A stretch of 64,000 bases of DNA from Gerris lacustris (GCA_951217055.1 OX578286.1:29642720-29706719), one strand, 5' to 3'; positions 20,906 through 32,955 are shown, counted from the stretch's first letter. The notes: generated from the sequence alone by a model not told the origin. Made by a program: numbers and translations.

Positions 20906-21445
20906 AGGGGGTTGGTTTGATTGTGTTGTTGGGTTATAGAATAAATGAAAAGAAGGTGGTAGGTTTGATTGTGTAGTTGGATTATAGAATAATGAAAATA
21001 AGGTGGTAGGTTTGATTGTACTGTTGGATTATAGAATAAGTGAAATGAAGGTGGTTGGTTTGATTGTGCTGTTAGATTATAGAATGAATAAAAAGAAGGT
21101 GGTAGGTTTGATTGTGTAGTTGGATTATAGAATAATGAAAATAAGGTGGTAGGTTTGATTGTACTGTTGGATTCTAGAATGAATGAAAAGAAGGTGGTAG
21201 GTTTGATTGTGCTGTTGGATTCTAGAATGAATGAAAAGAAGGTGGTAGGTTTGATTGTACTGTTGGATTCTAGAATGAATGAAAAGAAGGTGGTAGGTTT
21301 GATTGTGCTGTTGGATTCTAGAATGAATGAAAAGAAGGTGGTAGGTTTGATTGTGCTGTTGGATTCTAGAATGAATGAAAAGAAGGTGGTAGGTTTGATT
21401 GTGCTGTTGGATTATAAAAATTAAAACAAAGGTTGTAGGTTTAAT
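20906..21445. repeat. 48-bp tandem repeat, about 11 copies
   Basis: Unit: GAAGGTGGTAGGTTTGATTG, TGCTGTTGGATTCTAGAATG, AATGAAAA. Outer units are more diverged (GTGTAGTTGGATTATAG) and inner units nearly identical. Open frames on both strands (21125-21472 minus, 21146-21424 plus) follow from the 48-bp period. Confidence 0.95.
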
Positions 21446-22690
21446 TGTGTTGGAATTAAGGCGCAAAAACATCTGTCAGTAAAAAAGCATCCCAGTGGCA
21501 AGTAACTAGACTACCAGTAGCATGCTGTAAAAGCTGTGTACATTTGCCAGAAAAACAGTATAATTTACCATACTAAATTTCACCAATTGTCAACCTTACC
21601 ATGTCAACCGTCTTTAGAGGAGAGTTTTGAAGGTTAAGTAAACGGTTGGCTACACTGAATTCAATGCCAAAAAACATATCCATGATTCAAAGTTTTTTCA
21701 TGAAGTGGAAAAAAATTTAACACTACCTTGATGAAAGGTTATAAAAATTCAAGGGTTATAAACATTGTATAATTTAAAGAAAAACCCATGACCAAGTAAA
21801 CAGTATTTCTTTTTTGGCTCCACATTTCTGCCAGACGACTGACAGACATTTTTAAATAAGTAATGTTTTGACTCAGGGGACATAACCTCTGATTTTCCTA
21901 GAAAGTTGACTTATAAAAAGGCTTCTTCTTCTGTCAGAATATAATTAGGGATTCTAAGAAAATATAATGCTATAATAAATTAAAAATTACACATTCCGTA
22001 ACGAAGCACGGGAAATCTAGCTGATTATAATAATAATAATATAACCTCAATCTTTAGTAGCACCAAATCAATTTAACCATTATAAACCCTAAAAGCGATT
22101 ATATTAAATATTGAAAAAAAGAATATTTAAAAAAATGAACCTAAAAAGGAAATAAATTATAATACAAAAATCATTTTATTATATATTTCTTATCTTGAAA
22201 AAGTCATTTTTTATCCAAATGGCAATTTTCTTTTGACATGTAGCCCTTTTTTTTTTTTTTAATAAAATATTTTTTTCCTATTGATTGAATCTTGATTTAG
22301 TTGAATAAAAGAAGCAATGATCTTCGATTAGATTTTTTTTTCCTTCAATAAAGTACCTTATTGCCTCACTTATATTTTTTTTAAACCAAAGCATTTTTTC
22401 TTATTTCAACCTCTTTTTTTGTATTCCGTCCGCCATTCCCCCCCCCCCCCCCCTTCATAAAATCAACGTCACTCAACGTCTTAACAGAGGTAAAAAGATA
22501 AAAAATGGAAGGGTAACGAATTTCATGAATAATATTTCTGAATTTCATGAGGATTCATAAGGTGCTTTGGAGATGACAGGATTTTTTAGCACTGAGACAA
22601 AAATAAAGCAGAAAAAAGAACCTTCAACCACCCAGTAGGGTAACCAAAAAAAATCCTTCGTTTTTGTATCCAAAGTCTTCACGTAAGATG
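21446..22690. other. AT-rich unique stretch with a C16 run
   Basis: No gene or repeat family recognised. It holds a T-rich region (22240-22420) and a run of 16 C at 22438-22453. Confidence 0.4.
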
Positions 22691-23300
22691 TTTAAACGGG
22701 TAAATTTACCTCTTTATAGGGCAACTTACCTCTTTATAAGGCAAATGATCTCTTTATTGGGCAACTTACCTCTTTATAAGGCAAATTATCTCTTTATGAA
22801 GCAACTTACCTCTTTATGAGGAAACTTACCTCTTTATGAGGCAACTTACATCTTTATAAGGCAACTTACCTCTTTATAAGGCAAATGATCTCTTTATGAG
22901 GCAACTTACCTCTTTATAAGGCAAGTTATCTCTTTATGAAGCAACTTACCTCTTTATGAGGGAACTTACCTCTTCATGGGGCAACTTACCTCTTTATAGG
23001 GCAACTTACCTCTTTATGGGGTAACTTACCTCTTTATGGGGGCAACTTACCTCTTTATGAGGCAACTTACCTCTTTATGAGGCAACTTACCTCTTCATGG
23101 GGCAACTTACCTCTTTATGAAGCAACTTACCTCTTTATGAGGCAACTTACCTCTTTATGAGACAACTTACATCTTTATAAGCCAACTTACACCTTTATAA
23201 GGCAACTTACCTCTTTATGAGGGAACTTACCTCTTTATGAGGCAACTTACCACTTTATGAGGCAACTTACCTCTATGTGGTAACTTACCTCTTTATAAGC
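22690..23300. repeat. 20-bp tandem repeat, about 30 copies
   Basis: Unit GCAACTTACCTCTTTATGAG with point variants (ATAAG, GAACTT, CTTCATGG) and an occasional 1-bp insertion. Each unit contains CTTAC and ACCTC words but no spacer structure, so it is not a CRISPR array. Confidence 0.95.
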
Positions 23301-23426
23301 AATTTAATAACTTTTCTTTTTTTTAAATTTATTCTCTTTTATTTTTTTAGTAAGTCTCAAAGAAAGGAGTATACAAATATGTATAAATATAATAATTTTA
23401 TACTACATTAGTAATCTTAAAAATAA

Positions 23427-23915
23427 ATTTTGCTTCCGAGCTTACAGAAGGTATAACGGAAGCTATGTGATCGTTCTGAAGAATGAAAATATTTGTCTCA
23501 GTTTTCAAACATTCCAAGATAGAAATCCGTTTAGACAACAGAGAACATTTTTGGTTCCGTGTCTGTCTGTCGGTCTGTCGCTCAATTTTTGCGAACCAAC
23601 ATAATATCTTAAAAACTACTCGTTCGATTTTAATGAAATTTGTACGGTATTTCATATATATACTTCTATATGGTTCCATATACTTCTATTGTAGATCTCT
23701 TTATATCTCTTCAGCTTGCGCACAAACATACATTTATTTACACCTTTACACCTATGTCTTTTAAAAGTACTCATCTGATTTTCATGAAATTTGGATGGTT
23801 TGTTGAAAGTAGACCGCAGATAGCACTAAATTAACTTCAACCGCCAACGCTCTTTAGAGCTATTGCTTACATTGATACTTTAATTCATGTAAAAAATCAA
23901 AACAATTTATAAATT
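23427..23915 (+). mobile_element. Family A repeat, copy A5
   Basis: Forward copy starting TTTTGCTTCCGAGCTTACAG with GAACATTTTTGGTTCCGTGT, GTCTGTCTGTCGGTCTGTCG and GATTTTAATGAAATTTGTAC. It ends at ATTCATGTAAAAAATC, so the last part is missing. The frames at 23398-23679, 23483-23764 and 23640-23834 are read-throughs of this copy. Confidence 0.85.
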
Positions 23916-23929
23916 ATTATAATACTCTG

Positions 23930-24028
23930 TCAATTAGTGTGGCACATAGCTTCGCGTTCTACTTTGTACACTATAATGACTTTATAGTTTTAAAACCTAT
24001 TATTGTTATATTAAATGTCAAAATTGTT
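23930..24028 (-). mobile_element. Family A 3'-end fragment, inverted, between A5 and A6
   Basis: CTGTCAATTAGTGTGGCACA, TAGCTTCGCGTTCTACTTTG through TAAATGTCAAAATTG is the reverse of the family A 3' end. It sits directly against the A6 start, so three A pieces are joined tail-to-tail and then end-to-start. Confidence 0.8.
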
Positions 24029-24470
24029 TTGATTTTGCTTCCGAGCTTACCGAAGGTAATGGAAGCTATGTGATCGTTCTGAAGAACGAAACATATTTAG
24101 GTCTCCGATTTCAAAAATTCCAAGACAGAAATCCGTTTCAGACATCAGGGAACATTTTTGGTTCCGTGTCTGTCTGTCGGTCTGTCGTTCAATTTTTGCG
24201 AACCAACATATCTTAAAAACTAAACATCCAATTTTAATTAAATTTGGGTGGTAGGTCATAATTAGCCCATTGTTAGTCCCAACTTTCTGCGCCTATTTTT
24301 TTCTCTCCCACATGCGCACAAACTTACATTTATTTACACCTATAGCTTCAAAAGTACTTATCTGATTTGAATGAAACTTTTATAGTTTATCGAAAGTAAC
24401 CTTGCAGATAGCCCCAGATTAATTTTAACCGTCTGCGCTCTTCAACTTTTACTAAATTGATACTTGTGTG
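24029..24470 (+). mobile_element. Family A repeat, copy A6, 3'-truncated
   Basis: One of the best preserved 5' halves: TTTTGCTTCCGAGCTTACCG, AAGGTAATGGAAGC, GATCGTTCTGAAGAACGAA, the GTCTGTCTGTCGGTCTG stretch. It stops at TACTAAATTGATACTTG where family B copy B3 begins. The 70-codon frame at 24047-24259 is a read-through. Confidence 0.85.
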
Positions 24471-24474
24471 GTTC

Positions 24475-25095
24475 ATGATAGAGATGGTATATTCGTATTT
24501 TTTTAAAAAAGAATAAATAGGACCGAGACAATTCAGACAAACTTTCTCACATACGAGTTGTTTTCCATTTATTTGTTTTCAAGTTTTCGAAGTACATTTA
24601 ATTATTGTTGAATAAAATGTATCATAAAAATAACTTCTCCTCGGTGGGGAATCGAATTCGGCCTCTCTTTGTCCACGTTAAAAGCTATTATCTCAGGAAC
24701 TAAATTGTTCTCGGGAAAACGGCTTATATTGTTTGATTCGAATTTAAATGGACTACATTTTAGATTTTTTTTTAAATCAAAATCGTCGGAACCGTTTTGG
24801 AGATATAATTTTTTCACATTTTTTCAGTGTTTTTTGGGGGTAGCGCCCCCAAATTTGGAGCTAAAATTCATTTCTCGATTTCGACTCGGGGTATGATTTA
24901 TCTGAACATGTTTACCGCAAATTACATTAAAATCGGCCGAGTAGTTTAAGCTCCACGCGTTTGCACAGACGACAGGCAGACATTTTTTAAAAACCACTTT
25001 ATATTATATATATGGACCTCAAAACGTGTAAATCCATAAATATCGCAAAATCGAATTTTCGCGTCATCACAATACTTTCTGTTTATATAAAATAG
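24475..25095 (-). mobile_element. Family B repeat, copy B3
   Basis: Reverse copy. The left end holds the family B 3' terminus: hairpin remnant CCGAGACAATTCAG and the subterminal AACTTTCTCACATACG. The interior has CTCCTCGGTGGGGAATCGAA, GGGGGTAGCGCCCCCAAATT and AAAATCGGCCGAGTAG. The right end holds TAAATCCATAAATATCGC and the CAATACTTTCTG start. The open frames at 24602-24817 and 24669-24896 lie in the repeat. Confidence 0.8.
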
Positions 25096-25609
25096 TAAAA
25101 AAGGAGACAACTAAATAAATCATATGTTATTAATTAATTTATTTGAGAGACAGAATACAAAATGTTTATTACTTTTTAATCAAATTTAAAGTAGAGTTAT
25201 CTAAAACTGCCCTTTTTGCTCCTGTCACCAGAAATTAAAATATAAATTATTCACAATGCATTTCACGGCAAACAAGGAATAACATTCTCTCAAACACGAG
25301 AGATTGCATCAGAACTCAACGATAGTATATTAACAGGTTGATCGTGTTAAATTTAACATTTATAACAGCTGACAGAACAGGGTTAATGTCACCTTCTATT
25401 GTTTTGATAAAAGCTTTGACAGTCAAGAGATATATATGTCAAAAACAAACGTTCTATTGTTAGACGAATGTTCAATTATTGAATTCTTCCTCAATCGCTA
25501 TCATGCGATTTAATATTATTATATTTTAAACGTTAATTAGTATAATAATTAGGTGGAGCAACAACTTGTTGCTGGCTAGGACCTGCTAATATTATAATTA
25601 GAAAAATAA
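25096..25609. other. Unique AT-rich stretch
   Basis: No gene or family recognised. Confidence 0.35.
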
Positions 25610-25740
25610 ATAGTCAGCCAATTATTGTAGTTTATAGCTTCCTCGCGTTCTATCGCATACTATAGATACTGCCAATAATTGTCTAATTTATTTAATTTAT
25701 CCCCTCCCTTTTTTCTTAAAAAAAATGTGTGAGATTCTCA
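25610..25740 (-). mobile_element. Family A 3'-end fragment
   Basis: CAGCCAATTATTGTAGTTTA, TAGCTTCCTCGCGTTCTATC and TGTCTAATTTATTTAATTTA match the family A 3' region in reverse, with the hairpin partly lost. Confidence 0.65.
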
Positions 25741-26261
25741 CGCATTAGAAGTAAAACTTATGTTCTAGAAACATTTTGGCTTTTATGCATTGCTCTCTTT
25801 GCAATGTATTGACGATTTTATTATTTCAGGATTAAGAAAGGGTGGAAATGTTGAATTTAATTGAAAAATAAAATATTTTCATAACATTTTAGCGAATAAT
25901 GAAATAAACCCGTGAGGTGCTTTTTTACTTAGATTAGATTAGATTAAATGTTTATTGAATAAATACATATTTAAATTACATTAGAAAATAATTAAATAAA
26001 CATAGCACAGCTTGGCCTTGGCCGTGAGCTGGGAGTTGTTACAAAGTTTAACATAACAGTTTTGCTAGTAACATCGTATAGATAATATGAACTAATAATA
26101 ACAAGCAAATATAGATAATGTAATAATATACCAAACTAAATATAATTATTGGTGTGTTTATTTACCTATAAAAAATTTAAACTCTTAAAAATACCTCTAT
26201 AATATAATCAAAGATTTTTACCTCTTATCTATTTTTTTTTTTTTTTTTGTACTAATTCTTA

Positions 26262-26412
26262 TACGCACACATACATATACATAAATACTACATATACATA
26301 TCCCATATACATCCACACATACATACCTACCTATTTATATATATACATACATACACACACACACACATACATACATATATACATATACATATGTATACAT
26401 ACATATACAATA
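26262..26412. repeat. CATA/CACA microsatellite in the LINE 3' region
   Basis: Mixed CATACATA, ACACACAC and TATACATA runs of about 150 bp, preceded by a T18 run. Confidence 0.85.
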
Positions 26413-26557
26413 CAAACATACTATATAATGTACTTATTTGATTATTTTTTTACATCTATATATTTTTCCTTTATTTGAGTGTTAAATTCTCACATGATAT
26501 CACATGACAGTTGCTTCTTAATTTACATTAATAAAAATAAAAATTCTAGTTACTGTA

Positions 26558-27050
26558 CTATTTGTAATTATCTCTAAATTTATACGCAGCATAAATATAT
26601 TTTGAGAAATTTGACCAGTCAACTCCATTGATAAGGCTTTTGATTTCGGTTGTAGTTAAAATTGGCTTCAATAGGAATTGCTCTCTGTACTTTTTCAACG
26701 CCGGGCAAAATGCTAGAAAATGTTCTATACTTTCTTTTTCTCCTAAGCCACACAGATCACACATTATATCCCTGTCGTCCTTCATCCATGGCTTGTATTT
26801 GAGCGGTAGCACGGACCCCCGTGCTTTGAAAATCAAGGTGATTTGTTTAAAACACAGATTTGTCTGGTCAATATATGTATTATTCATATCAAATTGAATA
26901 TACTTATACTTCATGAAATTTTGATTGAGAAACTCTTGAATGTAGTTTTTTACTTTAGCACCCCCCTTGGTTCTAAACAATAGTCTGCCCTACAAATGTC
27001 TCAAAGGTTTGTGTGTTTGCCTCCCCAAGACATTGAGACTCCTGGGGTAG
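26558..27050 (-). pseudogene. LINE ORF2 C-terminus with zinc-knuckle-like motif
   Basis: An open frame of 140 codons (26558-26980) continues upstream in the same frame across a TAG stop to NVLGRQTHKPLRHL before meeting another stop. The start at 26980 is a TTG within the reading frame, not a true start. From that point, residues 74-92 form CDLCGLGEKESIEHFLAFC, a C-x2-C-x9-H-x4-C motif characteristic of the region after the reverse transcriptase domain in CR1-, Jockey- and R1-like elements. IFKARGSVLPLKYKPW before it and CPALKKYREQF after it also fit that region. This part is thought to bind nucleic acid during target-primed reverse transcription. The catalytic YADD region is not present in the window. 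The plus frame at 26628-26897 is a shadow. Confidence 0.8.
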
Positions 27051-27084
27051 TTTAATTATGCTATTTTAGGATAGAGTCTTATCA

Positions 27085-27790
27085 TGTGTGAGACTAAAGA
27101 AAAAAAACTGTTGTTCAACGAAGGTAACAACTGTTGTTTATCGAAGGTAACAACTGTTGTTTGTCGAAGGTAACAACTGTTGTTTATCGAAGGTAACAAC
27201 TGTTGTTTATCGAAGGTAACAACTTTTGTTTGTCGAAGGTAACAACTGTTGTTTATCGAAGGTAACAACTGGTGTTTATCGAAGGTAACATCTGTTGTAT
27301 ATCGAAGGTAACATCTGTTGTTTATCGAAGGTAACAACTGTTGTTTGTCGAAGGTAACAACTGTTGTTTATCGAAGGTAACAACTGTTGTTTGTTGAAGG
27401 TAACAACTGTTGTTTGTTGAAGGTAACAACCGTTATTTGTCGAAAGTAACAACTGTTGTTTATCGAAGGTAACATCTGTTGTTTATCGAAGGTAACATCT
27501 GTTGTTTATCGAAGGTAACATCTGTTGTTTATCGAAGGTAACATCTGTTGTTTATCGAAGGTAACAACTGTTGTTTATCGAAGGTAACATAACATCTGTT
27601 GTTTATCGAAGGTAACAACTGTTGTTTGTCGAAGGTAACAACTGTTGTTTATCGAAGGTAACAACTGTTGTTTATCTAAGGTAACAACTGTTGTTTCTTA
27701 GAAGGTAACAACTGTTGTTTATCAAAGGAGAGAACTATTGTTCATTGAAGATAACAACTGTTATTCATCAAAGGTACTAATGATGACGGA
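27085..27790. repeat. 23-bp tandem repeat, about 30 copies
   Basis: Unit AACAACTGTTGTTTATCGAA plus GGT. AACAAC and GTTGTT flank a single T, so each unit contains a near-palindrome. Variants (TTTGTCG, AACATCTG) are scattered and one unit has a short insertion (AACATAACATC near 27585). It begins 35 bp beyond the broken 5' side of the LINE. The 93-codon frame at 27056-27337 reads through it. Confidence 0.95.
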
Positions 27791-28400
27791 AAGACAGCAA
27801 AAACCAGCTTTGATCATTTATTTTATTTAAGAAGAGGCGATTTTTTTCTCTCATTGTTGATGTCATCTCCACTCGCTTCTAAAATAGTTATTTTTTTTTC
27901 ATTTTCAGAGAACTTTTCATAAGAAAATTAAAACAAAACAAATTTAACATTAGTTACTACTTAATTATAATGCCAGATCAACAAATTATAAAGTTTTTAT
28001 CACTTTAAAACAGTTTATCTCCTAAAAATTCTTAAATTTAAAGTTTCTGGCAGTTTCATCCCTTTCCATTCTATTTATTCAAGACAAAGGAAGTATTAAT
28101 TTTTCCTCAACTTTCATAATAATGTTCGCTTTTTATTCTCTCCGAAAGAGAAAGTTAGTTTTTAGTAACAAGTTAATTGAAAATTAAGTTTTTTTTCCAT
28201 CTTATTATCATTTTATTTTGATGATAAAAGTTTTTTTTTTACAAACTGGAAAAAGTTAGTTATCTTTTTATCATACTCTGTATTAACTATTGTCTGTTCA
28301 TAATAGTTTAAAATAACTTTTAAGTTATCTTATCTTTTTTCCGCTTTTTATCATAGATTATTTTTAATTTTCTATCTTAATAAATTGATTGTCATTCTTG
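27791..28400. other. AT-rich unique stretch
   Basis: No gene or repeat family recognised; many T runs. Confidence 0.35.
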
Positions 28401-29150
28401 ACATTTTCGACTTCTCATCAAATCTTATCATATGATATTAAACTTTTATCATAGTTTATAATGACTTTTAACTATTTATAATTTGTATGCTATTAGATGT
28501 TCACTCTTCGACTTTTATCATATATTATGACTGCTTTTATTTTTTATCATATTTTATAATGACTCGGGTATTTATAATTTGTTACTATTAGATGTTCACT
28601 CTTCGACTTTTATCATAAATTATGACTGCTTTTATTTTTTATCATATTTTATAATGACTCGGGTATTTTTAATTTGTATATTATTAGTTGTTCACTCTTG
28701 ACTTTTCGACTTTTTATCACAGAATATGACAGCTTTTATTTTTATCATAGTTTATAATGACTTTCGACTGTTTGTAATTTGTATACCTACTATTAGATGT
28801 ACACTCTTGAAATTCAACTTTCTTTTTATGACATAGATTATGACAGCTTTTATTCTTTATCGTAGTTTATCATGACTTTCGACAATTTTTAATTTGTATA
28901 CTATGTATTAAATGTTCACTCTTGGCTTATCAACTTTTTATTATGAAAAAAAGCTGAAAAATAAGCAAAAGCTGTAAAAAAAACTGTCATAATCTATGGA
29001 TTTATAGCTTTTATTTTTATCATAGTTTATTATGACTCAACTATTTCTAATTTTCTCACATACGTTGTATATGCTAATCGATTTTTAGCATAGATTATGA
29101 TAGTTTTTTTTTACTTTTTTAACTAGTTTATGGTGATTTTCAACTTTTTA
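28400..29150. repeat. Degenerate tandem array of about 95 to 115 bp
   Basis: The phrase ATTAGATGTTCACTCTTCGA (or variant) recurs near 28494, 28587, 28684, 28790 and 28907, alternating with TTTTATCATAGTTTATAATG and GACTTTCGACT words. Weaker copies of TTATCATAGTTTATGATGG continue at 29750-29860, beyond family A copy A7, so A7 is inserted in the array. Confidence 0.8.
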
Positions 29151-29153
29151 CCA

Positions 29154-29736
29154 TTTTGCTTCCGAGTTTACCGAAGGTAACGGAAGCATTGTGTTCACTT
29201 TTGAGATCGAAAAAAAATTATGTTTCCGATTTTAAAAATTTCAAGACAGAAATCCGTTTCAGACATCAGGAAACATTTTTGGTCTCGTGTCTGTCTGTCT
29301 GTCTGTCATTCTGTCTGTCGGTCTGTGTGTCCGCGAATCTGAAACGTGTGACGATAACTTGAGTAAATGTCGACCGATTTTGATGAAATTTGGTAGACAT
29401 GTTCATTTTACTATTGCCCAGGACGAGTTCGTTGGACAATATTATCTGTCCAAGCGTTCATGCATAACGCACGCGTAAACGTGAACTTCAAAAATTGGAA
29501 TTTAGGTCGGGAAAAAATCTAACTTCATCTATTCAATGAGACAAAAATGTTTTTCAAATACAATTTTTTAGTAAAACCAACAGCGACACCGCTATTAAGT
29601 GTTAAAGATCGCTAAACCTATTAATAGTTTTTACTCAATAAACAATATAACAATAATGTTAATGTTGTTATAACAATAAAGTACATGATAAGATGCGAGG
29701 AAGCTATTGGCCACACTAATTGGCAGTCTATTTTAC
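29154..29736 (+). mobile_element. Mosaic repeat: family A ends with a family C-like middle
   Basis: The first 180 bp are family A (TTTTGCTTCCGAGTTTACCG, AAATCCGTTTCAGACATCAG). From about 29335 to 29640 the sequence instead matches family C (CATGTTCATTTTAC, ATTGCCCAGG, CAAGCGTTCATGC, GCGACACCGCTATTAAG). The last 60 bp return to family A, with GATGCGAGGAAGCTATTGGC, then CACACTAATTGGCAGTC and a T-rich tail. The frames at 29156-29362 and 29287-29478 are not genes. Confidence 0.75.
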
Positions 29737-30553
29737 GATGGCTTTCAACTTTATATCATAGTTTATGATGGTTTTCTAATTTTTGAACATAGTTTATACT
29801 GACTGTCGACTTAATATGTTTTGCATTTTTTTTTATCATAGTTTATGATGATCTTTGACATTTTAATTATAATATTATATGTTAGCTTTTGACTTGTCAT
29901 GTACTTTAATTTGTATTAAAAGAAAAAAAATATAGAGTTTAAAGTAAAAAATTATAATTTTTCTTCTTTTTAAAAAAAAACAAAAATTATACGGTTTTTT
30001 AAATAGTGCTAATTTAGGTAGACTAACGTGAAAAAAAAAAGTTTGAAAGAAAAGATGTTAAAATTGTATACTTGAGTTTTATCTCTATATTTTTCTTTTT
30101 CTTATTTTTCCTACCTTTTTACCTTTACAAACCTAAATTTTTGTTTAATAATTACAAAGACACATTTTCCAACAGAAAAAATAAAGACAGTAAAGTGATA
30201 TACGGAGCAAAAAAAAAAAAAAAAATCCATCGTGCACTAGAGAGAAGAACGAAGTCTGAAATTAATTTTTCTTTTTTTTTAGGGGTGCGGCGAGAAACAA
30301 AAAAAAGGAAATTTCTTTTTAGAAAAAGAAACAGGTCAGCGGTTTAATTAAACTAGACATTGATCGTTTGACTTGTTTAGTTTTATAGAAGGAAAATGTT
30401 AGAATTTTCGTTGTTTCGGATAATTTCTTTTTTTTGTGGTTATTTTTGTTTAAGACTTAATTTAAAGAATATTTGTCTTTGTTAGGTTTTTTATGTTAGT
30501 TTGATTAAATTTGAATTTTTAACTTTTTTTCGTATGAACTAAGAAAAATTATT
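29737..30553. other. AT-rich stretch with T and A runs
   Basis: The first 120 bp are leftover array units (see 28400-29150). The rest is AT-rich without a recognisable family; the K/R/F-rich frame at 30072-30347 reflects composition. Confidence 0.4.
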
Positions 30554-30560
30554 TAAAAGG

Positions 30561-30806
30561 TGGAACTTCTTTAGATTGTTACCCCCTATGTTTTTTTTTT
30601 TAAAAAAAAACATAGGGGGTAACAATCTAAATAAGATGTACGGAATGTTTTTCTTTAGACTGTTACTCCCCTTATAAAAATAGAAGTGTCATATTTCTTT
30701 GTCCCAAAGTACATTGGAATAAACATCCCTTTGTCTTAATAGTTATTTAGTCAAAGTCATTTATATTCTACAAAATCGTAGGGGAGTAACAATCTAAAGA
30801 AGTACC
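30561..30806. mobile_element. Family J MITE, copy J2, with 7-bp target duplication
   Basis: Ends TGGAACTTCTTTAGATTG and CAATCTAAAGAAGTACC are inverted repeats, flanked by TAAAAGG on both sides (30554-30560 and 30807-30813). Its left part is itself a hairpin: GTTACCCCCTATG, a T/A-rich loop, then CATAGGGGGTAAC (about 30578-30624), absent in this exact form from J1. Confidence 0.8.
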
Positions 30807-30879
30807 TAAAAGGCTTGATAATAAAACTTATTTATACATTGTTAAGAAAGAATATAAATGTTCATTTATTTACACATCT

Positions 30880-32262
30880 ATTCAATTTGGTAATTAGTGG
30901 AAATTTATCTACACCTCCCTTATAGAATGAGCTAGACATGTTTAGTTTACATTTCTATACTCAATGTTGCAATTTGTGTAAACTTATCTACACCTCCCTT
31001 AGAATGAAGTAGACATGTTTAGTTTACATTCCTATATTCAATTTGGTAATTAGTGGAAATTCATCTACACCTCCCTTATAGAATGAGCTAGACATGTTTA
31101 GTTTACATTTCTATACTCAATGTTGTAATTTGTGTAAACTTATCTACACCTCCCTTAGAATGAAGTAGACATGTTTAGTTTACATTCCTATATTCAATTT
31201 GGTAATTAGTGGAAATTCATCTACACCTCCCTTATAGAATGAGCTAGACATGTTTAGTTTACATTTCTATACTCAATGTTGTAATTTGTGTAAACTTATC
31301 TACACCACCCTTAGAATGAAGTAGACATGTTTAGTTTACATTCCTATATTCAATTTGGTAATTAGTGGAAATTCATCTACACCTCCCTTATAGAATGAGC
31401 TAGACATGTTTAGTTTACATTTCTATACTCAATGTTGTAATTTGTGTAAACTTATCTACACCTCCCTTAGAATGAAGTAGACATGTTTAGTTTACATTCC
31501 TATATTCAATTTGGTAATTAGTGGAAATTCATCTACACCTCCCTTATAGAATGAGCTAGACATGTTTAGTTTACATTTCTATACTCAATGTTGTAATTTG
31601 TGTAAACTTATCTACACCTCCCTTAGAATGAAGTAGACATGTTTAGTTTACATTCCTATATTCAATTTGGTAATTAGTGGAAATTCATCTACACCTCCCT
31701 TATAGAATGAGCTAGACATGTTTAGTTTACATTTCTATACTCAATGTTGTAATTTGTGTAAACTTATCTATTATCTACACCTCCCTTAGAATGAAGTAGA
31801 CATGTTTAGTTTACATTTCTATACTCAATGTCGTAATTAGTGGAAATTTATCTACACCTCCATTAGAATGAACTAGACATGTTTAGTTTACATTTCTATA
31901 CTCAATGTCGTAATTAGTGGAAATTTATCTACACCTCCCTTAGAATGAACTAGACATGTTTAGTTTACATTCCTATATTCAATTTGGTAATTAGTGGAAA
32001 TTCATCTACACCTCCCTTATAGAATGAACTAGACATGTTTACTTCACTTTCCAACACTCAATGTTGTAATTAGTGGATACTTATCTACATCTCTTTTATA
32101 CTTGAAGTAAATATATTTACCGTACATTCCAACACTTAATGCTGTAATTTGTGGAAACTTATCTACATCTCTTTTATACTTGAAGTAAATATATTTACCG
32201 TGTATTCCAACACAATGCTGTAAATTGTGGAAACTTATCTACATCTCTTTAATACTTGAAGT
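30880..32262. repeat. Dimeric satellite, 156-bp higher-order period
   Basis: Two related monomers alternate: about 80 bp (CTTATAGAATGAGCTAGACA...) and about 76 bp (TTAGAATGAAGTAGACATG...). GAATGAGCTAGACATG starts at 30925, 31081, 31237, 31393, 31549 and 31705, exactly 156 bp apart. From about 31780 the order breaks down into monomers with more divergence (TACTTGAAGTAAATATATTT). One A monomer near 31770 has a small internal duplication (TTATCTATTATCTAC). The array resumes at 33575, beyond an insertion. Confidence 0.95.
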
Positions 32263-32399
32263 AATAGTACATTACGCGTCGAGTGCGGAAAGTAGCATTT
32301 TGCATGCGAGTGTGGAGTTTGCACCCGAGCGACAGCGAGGGTAGTAAAACCATATGAGCAATGTAAAATGCCGTTTTCGCACGAGTTGCGAACCGTACT
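32262..32399. mobile_element. Short hairpin element in the satellite
   Basis: CGCGTCGAGTGCGGAAAG and CATTTTGCAT on the left pair with ATGTAAAATGCCG and CGCACGAGTTGCG on the right, giving imperfect arms of about 30 bp. The outer words TAGTAC and GTACTTTA are partly complementary. The centre contains GCACCCGAGCGACAGCGAGG. No coding capacity. Confidence 0.6.
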
Positions 32400-32786
32400 T
32401 TATCTACGATTGTTAGATTTAAATAATAAATACAGAAAAAAATAAACTTGCTGTATGTAAGTTCGTATCTCTTCTCTTGATAAAGATGGCATTAATCTTG
32501 AGTTGTATTTTTTGCCGAATTAATTATTTCTGGAGGAGTATTATTCTCTACATTTTCGTCAAACCCACAACCCACTTGATTCTTTCATTGTTTTTCAGTA
32601 AAAACTTGATATAAACATTTACTTTAATAAAAGAATATAGCAAATTAGTTTTAGCGAATTTTCAAAGAAAATTACGCTATTGCAATGGCTTCAAAATTTT
32701 TGTAATGCGAATTTTTGAAAAATTTTTCCATGGAAATCCGTTTTAGACCATTCTGAATCGATTCCTAAAATTTAACACTTTTTTTT

Positions 32787-32955
32787 ATGTATGTATGTAT
32801 ATATGTATGTATATATGTATGTATATATGTATGTATATATGTATGTATATATGTATGTATATATGTATGTATATATGTATGTATATATGTATGTATATAT
32901 GTATGTATATATGTATGTATATATGTATGTATATATGTATGTATATATGTATATA
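32787..32955. repeat. 12-bp microsatellite (ATGTATGTATAT)n, about 14 copies
   Basis: Near-perfect 12-bp units. Open frames in several frames on both strands (32772-33016) are artefacts of this repeat. Confidence 0.98.

Larger units (their letters stand above)
25925..27055 (-). mobile_element. 5'-truncated non-LTR retrotransposon (LINE)
   Basis: On the minus strand: a coding C-terminus (26558-27050), then a 3' untranslated region of about 600 bp containing a CATA-type microsatellite, then AATAAACATT followed by a (TAATC)n tail (25927-25945). A short tandem tail in place of poly(A) is known for several LINE clades such as CR1 and Jockey relatives. The 5' side is broken near 27050, where a 23-bp tandem array starts. 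Most of the reverse transcriptase is absent, so the copy is dead. Confidence 0.75.

Noticed and set aside
20906..21445. Open frames on both strands (115 and 92 codons)
   Set aside because: Consequence of a 48-bp period divisible by 3; no independent coding signal.
22690..23300. Regular 20-bp repeats resembling a CRISPR array
   Set aside because: Units are directly adjacent with no unique spacers and the genome is eukaryotic; the same applies to the 23-bp array at 27085-27790.
23398..23834. Overlapping frames with DNREHFWFRVCLSVC-like words, repeated at many loci
   Set aside because: The same words appear in every family A copy in different frames and orientations with stops; they are translations of the GTCTGTCTGTC stretch.
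30072..30347. 91-codon frame
   Set aside because: Lysine/phenylalanine-rich product of A and T runs; no domain.
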